Shown here: piece by piece, positions 1 to 5,563 of the stretch | How the letters are laid out: every line of letters begins with the position of its first letter | Numbering within the stretch: position 1 is the first letter of the stretch | DNA from: an uncultured Ruminococcus sp. | GTDB taxonomy: Bacteria; Bacillota; Clostridia; Oscillospirales; Ruminococcaceae | Assembly (NCBI GenBank): GCA_947177345.1 | Contig: CAMWUB010000124.1 | Span: forward strand, 1-5,563 | Reading direction: 5' to 3' | Length of the DNA stretch: 5,563 bases | Notes under the pieces: generated by a model | Databases searched by the model: none | What the model was told of the DNA's origin: nothing | The model's input: the letters and a program-made list of their open reading frames with translations, nothing else | Made by a program: the position numbers and the translations under genes

Positions 1-6
1 GAAATC

Positions 7-15
7 TGGTATAAT
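7..15 (+). promoter_or_regulatory. Extended -10 promoter element of the GH9/GH16 gene
   Basis: The bases TGGTATAAT give a perfect TATAAT -10 hexamer (10-15) preceded by the TGn of an extended -10. Transcription would start near 21-24, leaving a leader of about 30 bases before the start codon at 52. The matching -35 box would lie upstream of base 1, so it cannot be examined. An extended -10 is known to reduce dependence on the -35. No operator or riboswitch fits in the short leader that is visible. Confidence 0.6.
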
Positions 16-33
16 ATGATACAATAAACATGA

Positions 34-40
34 ACGGAGG
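34..40 (+). promoter_or_regulatory. Ribosome binding site for the GH9/GH16 gene
   Basis: ACGGAGG matches the core Shine-Dalgarno sequence. It lies 11 bases before the ATG at 52, separated by a T-rich spacer, which is slightly longer than the usual 5-9. It supports 52 as the start. The upstream ATGs at 16 and 30 are not usable: the one at 16 meets a stop after three codons, and the one at 30 is in another frame. Confidence 0.8.
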
Positions 41-51
41 TTTTTTTAACC

Positions 52-3000
52 ATGAAGAAAAAATTTATAGCATTTTTATCGGCACTCAGCGTTATGACTT
101 CTGTTGTACCGTATGCTGTACCGGTTTATGCGGAAACTGAAAATATTATCGAAAATTCCACTTTTGAAAGTGGTATCACCGGCTGGAGTACATACAAGGA
201 ATCCGGAGGAAGCTGTTCACTTTCTACTGAAAATGGCAGACTTGCCCTTAAAATAAGCAATACCGGAAAGGTAAGTTATGCGGTACAGGTATGTTATGAC
301 ATCATACCGCTTTATCAGAATGGTGTATACAGACTTAAATATGACATCTCGTCAAGTGTAGACAGATACGTTGAGGGCATGATTCAGCAGAACGGCGGTA
401 CTTATCAGGCTTATACATGGAAAGGTCTCAACCTTACTTCCGAACCGCAGACAGTAGATTATGAATTTACCATGGAAGCAGATACCGACATCATGGCAAA
501 AATGGTATTCAACTGTGGCTTACAGGAAAAGGACGGCGGAGAACTTCCGGAGCATACAATATATCTTGATAACGTATCTCTCGAATTAGTTGACGATTCC
601 GCAGTTGATTACAGTGCTACACGTCCTTATGAACCGCAGATAATCACCAATCAGGTGGGATATAAACCAGACAGCCGTAAAATTGCGGTAATCAGAAAAG
701 CGGATGCGGTAAATACAAATGAATTTTCAGTTGTTAATGCTGATACAAATGAAGTCGTTTACACCGGTGTTGTTTCCGAATCAATGTATAATGCTCAGGC
801 AGATGAAATAAATTACAAGGCTGATTTTTCAGCAGTTACAACCCCTGGAAGATATTACGTATCATACGGCGGACTTGATGATTCATATGTTTTTGAAATC
901 GGTGACGGTGTTTATAATAATCTTCTCGACGACAGTGTGAGAATGTTATATCTTCAGCGTTGTGGTGTCGAGATTGAAGACGAAACTTTCAGTCATAAAG
1001 CCTGCCATGATACTCTTGCTACCGTATACGGTACGGACGAAAAAATAGATGTTTCAGGTGGCTGGCACGATGCCGGTGATTATGGTCGTTATGTAGTTCC
1101 GGCTGCTAAGGCAGTTGCTGATTTACTCTATGCATACGGAGCTAATCCGGATTTATACAGCGATAACATAGGTATACCTGAAAGCGATAACGGTATACCG
1201 GATATACTCGACGAGGCACGTTTTGAAATTGAATGGATGATGAAAATGCAGGATACAAGCGGTGGTGTACATCATAAAGTATCGTGCGAGACTTTCCCTG
1301 GTTATGTGATGCCGGAAAAGGAAACAGCTCCGTTAATCGTGACCGAAATTTCAAGTACTGCTACTGCTGATTTCTGTGCGTCAATGGCATTGGCTTACGA
1401 GTACTATAAGGACGTTGACAGCGATTTTGCTGAAAAGTGCCTCGAATGTGCCGAAAGGGCATGGGGTTGGCTTAAGGAACACCCCGATTTTATTTTCAGG
1501 AATCCGGAAGATATTGTAACAGGCGATTACGGCGATAAGCGTGATACAGATGAACGTTACTGGGCATCTGCTCAGATGTACAGGGCTACCGGCGATGAAA
1601 GTTATCTGGAGGTTATTTCTGATTGTACCGGTCTTGACTGGTCAACAGTAGGAGATTATGGCAATATAGCCATTCTCACTATGAAAGGCATTGACAAGGA
1701 ATCTGCAATCTATAACAAGGCAAAACAGAACATAATTACTCAGGCTGATAAGTTCGTAAGCAATGCCGGAAATACAGCCTATGGAGTTTCACAGACAAAA
1801 TTCAACTGGGGTAGCAATATGACTATAGCCAATTCCGGAATAGTTCTCGGGCTTGCGTATCAGCTTACAGGCGAAAAAAAATATATCGACGGTGCAAGAA
1901 ATCAGTTAAATTATCTGCTTGGTGTTAATCCTATCGGTGAATGTTTCGTTACCGGTTACGGTACTGTATCGCCGGAAAATCCGCATCATAGACCGTCCAT
2001 GGCACAAGGTCAGGCAATGAAGGGTATGCTCGTAGGTGGTGTAAACTCCGCACTCGAAGACAGTGCCGCTAAGGCTTACTGTAAGGGATTACCTCCGGCT
2101 AAGTGTTACATTGATAATTCCGAAAGCTATTCAACGAATGAAATAACTATTTATTGGAACTCACCTCTTACGTATCTTATTTCACTTACAGATGATTCCG
2201 CTGAAAACAGTGATATTCTATGGGGTGATGCCGATTGCAACGGCAAAGTAAATATAGCCGATGCTGTACTTATAATGCAGTCGATTGTAAATTTAGATGA
2301 TTTTCCGCTTACTGAGCAGGGCAGAATAAACGGAGATGTCTATAATAACGGCGATGGTATAACTTCTCTTGATGCCCTTTCAATTCAGAAAGTTCAGTTA
2401 GGACTTCTAAGTGATTTACCTGAATCATATATGGATAAACCGGCTCAGACAACAACTACTACCGCTACCACTCAGAAACCGGCAACTACTACAACTGCTA
2501 CCACTGCAAATAATAATTCCAGTATAAAGGATTACGGCACACCTATGAACGACAAGGCAACAGTTGTAGCAGATTTCAGAAAGGGTGAAACTCCTGTATT
2601 CTTTGCCTCTGACGGCTGGACTAACGGAAGTTGTTTCGATTGTGGCTGGTATAAGGAAAACACTTCTTTTGACGGGGGTGTACTTAACCTCACAATTGAT
2701 AAGGATAAGACCGGCAAATATAATTATTCCGGTGCAGAGTACAGAACAACCGATTTTTACAGTTACGGCTACTATGAGACTTCCATGAAAGCTATAAAAA
2801 ATGACGGCGTTGTATCATCTTTCTTTACTTATACAGGACCTTCAGACAATAATCCGTGGGACGAGATAGATATTGAAATTCTCGGCAAGGATACTACTAA
2901 AGTACAGTTCAATTACTATACTGACGGTACAGGCAATCACGAATATATGTATGACCTCGGATTTGATGCTTCAGAGGGCTTCCATACATACGGATTCGAC

Positions 3001-3192
3001 TGGCAGAAAGACCACATAACATGGTACGTCGACGGCAAAGCAGTATATACCGCTAAGGAAAATATACCGTCTGTTGCAGGCAAGATTATGATGAACGTAT
3101 GGAACGGTATAGGTGTTGACGAATGGCTTAATGCTTTTGACGGTAAAACACCACTTACCGCAAGTTATCAGTGGGTGACATACAACAAGTAA
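52..3192 (+). CDS. Bifunctional cellulosomal glycanase: CBM4/9, Ig, GH9 cellulase, dockerin, GH16 lichenase
   Basis: This is a secreted two-headed plant cell wall hydrolase of 1046 residues. Residues 1-27 are a signal peptide (KKK, hydrophobic core, VYA/ET cleavage). Residues about 31-182 resemble a CBM4/9 module (NSTFESGITGW, ending YLDNVSLE). Residues about 195-285 are the Ig-like CelD_N domain (ITNQVGY). Residues about 288-715 are GH9, an inverting beta-1,4-glucanase family: GGWHDAGDYGRYV carries D340 and the likely base D343, NPHHRPS holds H645/H646, and STNEITIYWNSP holds the likely acid E697. C304, C318, H319 and H339 may form a zinc site as in CelD-type enzymes, but this is uncertain. 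Residues about 723-787 are a type I dockerin. Residues 799-824 are a Thr-rich linker. Residues about 832-1046 are GH16 closely resembling Bacillus lichenase: DEIDIEILGKD has nucleophile E938, D940 and acid/base E942. The N-terminal order matches C. thermocellum CelK/CbhA. Whether the GH9 part is an endoglucanase or a processive cellobiohydrolase cannot be told. The gene is probably monocistronic, with a terminator directly after it. Confidence 0.96.
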   Translation: MKKKFIAFLSALSVMTSVVPYAVPVYAETENIIENSTFESGITGWSTYKESGGSCSLSTENGRLALKISNTGKVSYAVQVCYDIIPLYQNGVYRLKYDISSSVDRYVEGMIQQNGGTYQAYTWKGLNLTSEPQTVDYEFTMEADTDIMAKMVFNCGLQEKDGGELPEHTIYLDNVSLELVDDSAVDYSATRPYEPQIITNQVGYKPDSRKIAVIRKADAVNTNEFSVVNADTNEVVYTGVVSESMYNAQADEINYKADFSAVTTPGRYYVSYGGLDDSYVFEIGDGVYNNLLDDSVRMLYLQRCGVEIEDETFSHKACHDTLATVYGTDEKIDVSGGWHDAGDYGRYVVPAAKAVADLLYAYGANPDLYSDNIGIPESDNGIPDILDEARFEIEWMMKMQDTSGGVHHKVSCETFPGYVMPEKETAPLIVTEISSTATADFCASMALAYEYYKDVDSDFAEKCLECAERAWGWLKEHPDFIFRNPEDIVTGDYGDKRDTDERYWASAQMYRATGDESYLEVISDCTGLDWSTVGDYGNIAILTMKGIDKESAIYNKAKQNIITQADKFVSNAGNTAYGVSQTKFNWGSNMTIANSGIVLGLAYQLTGEKKYIDGARNQLNYLLGVNPIGECFVTGYGTVSPENPHHRPSMAQGQAMKGMLVGGVNSALEDSAAKAYCKGLPPAKCYIDNSESYSTNEITIYWNSPLTYLISLTDDSAENSDILWGDADCNGKVNIADAVLIMQSIVNLDDFPLTEQGRINGDVYNNGDGITSLDALSIQKVQLGLLSDLPESYMDKPAQTTTTTATTQKPATTTTATTANNNSSIKDYGTPMNDKATVVADFRKGETPVFFASDGWTNGSCFDCGWYKENTSFDGGVLNLTIDKDKTGKYNYSGAEYRTTDFYSYGYYETSMKAIKNDGVVSSFFTYTGPSDNNPWDEIDIEILGKDTTKVQFNYYTDGTGNHEYMYDLGFDASEGFHTYGFDWQKDHITWYVDGKAVYTAKENIPSVAGKIMMNVWNGIGVDEWLNAFDGKTPLTASYQWVTYNK
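2218..2410 (+). other. Dockerin type I domain, internal (residues about 723-787)
   Basis: Two calcium-loop/helix repeats form the scaffold-binding module. Loop 1 is D726, D728, N730, N734, D737, the canonical 12-residue pattern, followed by the helix AVLIMQSIV. Loop 2 runs from D762 to D774 (GDVYNNGDGITSLD) and spans 13 positions, one more than canonical, followed by the helix ALSIQKVQLGLL. The LTEQG stretch between the repeats and the DALSIQK helix are wording I associate with Ruminococcus dockerins. The residues just before the last Asp of each loop differ (IA versus SL), so the two faces are not equivalent and a single binding mode is plausible. Its cohesin partner is not in the window. 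Confidence 0.93.
2450..2505 (+). repeat. Imperfect direct repeat coding the Thr-rich linker
   Basis: Two 23-base units, 2450-2472 and 2483-2505, match at 20 of 23 positions and are separated by 10 bases. Each encodes a threonine run ending TTATT, with QKPA between them. This is a flexible, probably glycosylated linker joining the dockerin to the GH16 domain. Such linkers grow and shrink by slippage. There is almost no linker on the other side of the dockerin, where about eight residues join it to GH9. Confidence 0.8.
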
Positions 3193-3274
3193 TTCATAAT
3201 TAAGAATTTTTAACACGCAAAATAAAAAACGGTGAGGAATAAAAACTCTTCACCGTTTTTTATAATTATGCATT
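3191..3274. repeat. Inverted repeats framing the terminator (possible small interspersed element)
   Basis: AATTCATAATTA at 3191-3202 and TAATTATGCATT at 3263-3274 are inverted copies matching at 11 of 12 positions. They enclose the intrinsic terminator, so the whole 84-base block could fold as a nested hairpin. The left arm begins inside the stop codon of the upstream gene. This could be a short palindromic repeat or miniature element, or simply AT-rich sequence with chance symmetry. No target duplication is evident. Confidence 0.4.
3224..3261 (+). terminator. Rho-independent terminator, probably usable from both sides
   Basis: The stem pairs AAAAAACGGTGAGGA (3224-3238) with TCTTCACCGTTTTTT (3247-3261). 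It has 15 pairs including one G-T wobble, and an 8-base loop ATAAAAAC. The GC-containing core is followed by six Ts, and the six As on the left give the mirror arrangement on the - strand. It starts 31 bases after the stop of the GH9/GH16 gene, and so separates that gene from the lipoprotein gene. Confidence 0.92.
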
Positions 3275-3291
3275 TTGCATTATAAATTATA
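3261..3291. repeat. AT-rich imperfect palindrome
   Basis: TATAATT (3261-3267) pairs with AATTATA (3285-3291), and ATGCA (3268-3272) pairs with TGCAT (3276-3280). The loop is TTT, with a four-base bulge TATA at 3281-3284. This gives 12 pairs just downstream of the terminator. It could be a remnant of a dispersed palindromic repeat or a weak regulatory site. It is low in GC, so it is unlikely to be a strong terminator by itself. Confidence 0.4.
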
Positions 3292-3358
3292 CATTTTTTG
3301 TGCAGATATACAAAAAAATTTTAACCTTAAACTTTTTAGCGGTCTTAAATCACTTGTT

Positions 3359-3364
3359 TATAAA
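3359..3364 (+). promoter_or_regulatory. Candidate -10 box for the solute-binding lipoprotein gene
   Basis: TATAAA matches the -10 consensus at 5 of 6 positions. Transcription would then begin near 3370-3372, which fits translation from the ATG at 3388 but not from 3370. No convincing -35 hexamer lies 16-18 bases upstream (the bases there read TTTAGCGG), so the call is weak. A terminator upstream makes some promoter in 3262-3387 likely. Confidence 0.28.
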
Positions 3365-3371
3365 AAGCAAT

Positions 3372-3377
3372 GAAAGG
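3372..3377 (+). promoter_or_regulatory. Ribosome binding site that decides the lipoprotein start
   Basis: GAAAGG lies 10 bases before the ATG at 3388, much like the 11-base spacing of the upstream gene. The alternative in-frame ATG at 3370 overlaps this site and has no purine-rich site of its own beyond AAAAAG. The N-terminus from 3388 (MKSKK, hydrophobic stretch, lipobox) is also the more standard lipoprotein signal. Confidence 0.6.
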
Positions 3378-3387
3378 TTGTGTTTTT

Positions 3388-5553
3388 ATGAAAAGTAAAA
3401 AATTAATTGTCGGACTGCTTGCGGTGATGTGTGCATTCACGTCCTGCGATAACAAAAAACAAAAACCTGCTCCGGAAGTACCGGAAATAGAGGTCATGGG
3501 CTACAGACCAACTGAAATACGTCTCACTGACGATTTCGACAGGGTTATATCCCTCGATACGAATGTAGGCGACGTCTACATCTTCGGACAGCTTAAATCC
3601 GGTGGCTATTCCGGATATACTACTGACAGTTCTTTCAGTGAGTACGAAAATTTCAGCTTTATCCCACAGGAAAACGAATCCGTTATTACTTCTGCTTTAC
3701 TGCCGTTCGGTCAGAAAGCCGTTCTCACTTCCCTTGACGGTAAAAACTTTCTTTACGTCTACGGTAAAGACGGTCTGCAACAGAAATCCATTAATTTAGG
3801 AAATATTTCCGGTAATGATTTTACTGTTCTTCCGTACGGCAGACAGAATTACATTATCAACGTCGATAACAAACGCCTTATCCTCGCTGACAGTACCGGC
3901 ATTGTCTCCGATATTCAGACCGACGGCGATATTACAGGCTTTTCACGTGGTGAGGATAATACCGTAAACTGTCTGCTCCGTGACGGCGATTCCGATTATA
4001 TAGCCGGTATTGATATTGATTCCGCTACTCTCACCGACAAGAAAAAAATTGTTATGGATTCTGCTTCCTATGCTTCCTGTATGAGCGAAAAATATTCCTG
4101 TATAAGCGTTACGGACGGCGGTATTTACGGTATCAGTGACAGCACCGTCAAGAAGATTACCGACTTCGCAAACATGAGTTTCAAGCCCTCCGACGTAACC
4201 GGTATCGTCGAGGCTTCCGACGGTAATTACGCCGTAAACGTCAACGGTACTGTATACTTTATCACAGAAAACAATATTAAAGAAGTTTCCGCTAAAAATA
4301 TAGTATGGGTCGGTGCGTATCAATATGGTGGGTCACGACTTGAAAGATATATGAACTTGTTTAACGAATCACAGGACGAATACGAAATTAAATACAGGAC
4401 ATACAAAGGATATGGCAGTGATGCCCTCTATACCGACGTCATCAGCGGAAATGCTCCGGATATTATACCGTTCGATTCAGGTACACCGCTTGCAAGTTAC
4501 GGTAAATATGACGGTCTTTTCACCGATTTATACCAGTTCCTCGACAATGACCCCGATTTATCCCGTGATGACTTTCTGCCGAATATTCTTACCGGTCTGG
4601 AGAGTGACGGTAAATTATATCAGATTGGTTCGGAGTTCAAATTAAGTACGATAACGGCAAGTAAAGACGACGGCATACCGGAAAACTGGACTCTCGACGA
4701 TATGATTAGACTTTATGAAAATCCACCGGAAAATAAAAGTCTTTTTCCGCTGATTAAGATGGATAGTATAAGATTACATCTGTTTAACACTTATTTTGAC
4801 GAGTCAATGTATATAGACTACAATAATGCGGAGTGTCATTTTGATTCGCCGGATTTCATAAGGGCTCTCGAATTTTTCCAGAATAACAAAATAGGTTTGA
4901 CGTTTGCGGAATATGACAAGTTATCACATCAGGAATTAGTTATGATTCCGGAAGAGGAAATAGGGATAACTTCTATTCTGTCTCCGTATTCTACCAGCAT
5001 ACATGATGCTGAAAGTCTTTTCAATAATGCAAGGCAAAATGATGCGGAAGTATGGGCCGGCTACGTCGGCGACGGCAAGAAAAGCGGTACGTATATTCAT
5101 ATGAATCAGATGTACGGTATCAGTGCAACATCTCCACATACTGACGGTGCGTGGGAGTTCTTAAAGACTATTTTTTCAGACTATAGGTCTACTTTTAAGG
5201 AAAACGGTGGTACATATATGTATGCAGTTGATTTCCCTGTCATTGAAAATGATTTCGACGAATCAATTGAAGTATTTTCCCGTGATAACGTCTACGTCGA
5301 CTACGAAACCGGCAAGACCGTAATCGAAAAACGCAAGCATTTTGATGAGGAACTCGAAAACTTTACGCCGGAAGAAGTACAGTACTACAAAGACAAGATA
5401 AAATCCGCAAGCGTAGTACCGAATGACAGTAATATAAGTTCAATTGTATATGAAGAATTAGAAGATTATTTTGAAAATGACGGCGATGCACAGAAAACAG
5501 CCGAAACTATTCAGGAAAAAGTTACGGAATACCTCAACGAGCGGTACAATTAA
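3388..5553 (+). CDS. Lipoprotein: N-terminal propeller-like domain fused to ABC solute-binding protein (family 1)
   Basis: A 721-residue protein predicted to be anchored on the outer face of the cell membrane. The N-terminus has lysines, a hydrophobic core and the lipobox FTSC, with C20 as the lipidated cysteine. F at -3 is less usual than L. Residues about 30-300 are rich in short beta strands and Gly/Asp turns (repeated YIFG, FLYVYGKDG, RLILADSTG, GIYGIS, TVYFITEN units), which suggests a beta-propeller or similar sensor fold. From about 303 to the end it resembles extracellular solute-binding protein family 1: IVWVGAYQYGGSRLERYMNL, then SGNAPDIIPFD (353-363), GLFTDLYQFLD (376-386), MYGISATSPHTDGAWEFLK (575-593) and a helical tail ending KVTEYLNERY. 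Usual family 1 proteins are roughly 400-550 residues, so the extra N-terminal part is the anomaly. The ligand cannot be read from the sequence; plant oligosaccharide is a guess from the adjacent glycanase. Partner permease genes are not visible. An alternative start at 3370 would add six residues (MKGCVF). Confidence 0.9.
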   Translation: MKSKKLIVGLLAVMCAFTSCDNKKQKPAPEVPEIEVMGYRPTEIRLTDDFDRVISLDTNVGDVYIFGQLKSGGYSGYTTDSSFSEYENFSFIPQENESVITSALLPFGQKAVLTSLDGKNFLYVYGKDGLQQKSINLGNISGNDFTVLPYGRQNYIINVDNKRLILADSTGIVSDIQTDGDITGFSRGEDNTVNCLLRDGDSDYIAGIDIDSATLTDKKKIVMDSASYASCMSEKYSCISVTDGGIYGISDSTVKKITDFANMSFKPSDVTGIVEASDGNYAVNVNGTVYFITENNIKEVSAKNIVWVGAYQYGGSRLERYMNLFNESQDEYEIKYRTYKGYGSDALYTDVISGNAPDIIPFDSGTPLASYGKYDGLFTDLYQFLDNDPDLSRDDFLPNILTGLESDGKLYQIGSEFKLSTITASKDDGIPENWTLDDMIRLYENPPENKSLFPLIKMDSIRLHLFNTYFDESMYIDYNNAECHFDSPDFIRALEFFQNNKIGLTFAEYDKLSHQELVMIPEEEIGITSILSPYSTSIHDAESLFNNARQNDAEVWAGYVGDGKKSGTYIHMNQMYGISATSPHTDGAWEFLKTIFSDYRSTFKENGGTYMYAVDFPVIENDFDESIEVFSRDNVYVDYETGKTVIEKRKHFDEELENFTPEEVQYYKDKIKSASVVPNDSNISSIVYEELEDYFENDGDAQKTAETIQEKVTEYLNERYN

Positions 5554-5558
5554 GAATT
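5548..5558 (+). repeat. Second copy of an 11-base motif found after the upstream gene
   Basis: AATTAAGAATT occurs here, overlapping the TAA stop of the lipoprotein gene, and again at 3198-3208 just after the stop of the GH9/GH16 gene. Both are followed within a few bases by TAACA or AACA. Two gene ends sharing this string suggests a dispersed AT-rich element that sits at gene ends, but with only two copies chance is possible. Confidence 0.35.
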
Positions 5559-5563
5559 AACAA

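Noticed and set aside
2450..2505. The Thr-codon repeat as a CRISPR or mobile repeat
   Set aside because: It is in frame, encodes a typical low-complexity linker and has only two units, so linker expansion explains it.
2585..2788. A 67-codon + strand open frame inside the GH16 region
   Set aside because: It is out of frame with a GH16 domain whose motifs are all intact, so it is a shadow frame.
3224..3261. The hairpin as an attenuator within one operon
   Set aside because: It has no competing alternative hairpin or leader peptide and sits soon after a stop codon, so a plain terminator is the simpler reading. Partial read-through cannot be excluded.
3370..3387. Upstream in-frame ATG as the start of the lipoprotein
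   Set aside because: It overlaps the GAAAGG ribosome site and lacks its own. The start at 3388 gives a cleaner lipoprotein signal. It remains possible.
3262..3387. A riboswitch or structured leader before the lipoprotein gene
   Set aside because: The stretch is AT-rich, and apart from the hairpin at 3261-3291 I see no conserved aptamer-like core, anti-terminator or second terminator.
3943..4323. A 126-codon open frame on the - strand inside the lipoprotein gene
   Set aside because: It lies fully antisense to a well-supported gene, has no ribosome site that I can see, and its translation has no recognisable motif. The low frequency of stops follows from the pyrimidine-ending codon style of the + strand gene here.

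Overview
The window looks like a piece of a fibre-degrading, cellulosome-forming Ruminococcus (Oscillospiraceae, R. flavefaciens / R. champanellensis / R. albus type). The evidence is a dockerin-bearing GH9 cellulase whose dockerin has the Ruminococcus-style wording (DAVLIMQS, LTEQG, DALSIQK), a threonine-rich linker, moderately AT-rich DNA, and Gram-positive style ribosome sites and lipoprotein signal. The species cannot be fixed from the sequence alone.

Layout: (1) 1-51, a short leader with an extended -10 promoter element and a ribosome binding site. (2) 52-3192, one secreted 1046-residue enzyme with the order signal peptide, CBM4/9-type carbohydrate-binding module, Ig-like CelD_N domain, GH9 cellulase, type I dockerin, Thr-rich linker, GH16 lichenase. 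Both catalytic domains keep their active-site residues. (3) 3193-3387, an intergenic stretch with a strong intrinsic terminator framed by 11-of-12 inverted repeats, a second AT-rich hairpin, and a weak promoter candidate. (4) 3388-5553, a 721-residue lipoprotein whose C-terminal 420 residues are a family 1 ABC-transporter solute-binding domain and whose N-terminal 280 or so residues are a beta-rich, probably propeller-like domain. (5) 5554-5563, the first bases after that gene; no permease gene is visible before the window ends. All real genes are on the + strand, and no RNA genes, CRISPR or insertion sequences are seen.

Functional reading: the first gene makes an extracellular enzyme, probably docked on a cellulosome scaffold, that could attack cellulose (GH9) and mixed-linkage beta-glucan (GH16) in the same plant wall patch. 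The second gene makes a membrane-anchored binding protein that could capture released oligosaccharides, though its ligand cannot be read from the sequence. The terminator between them argues that they are transcribed separately, so the functional link is inference from adjacency. The most unusual points are the internal dockerin between two different glycanases, the propeller-plus-binding-protein fusion, and a sharp codon-usage change at the join of the two halves of that second protein.
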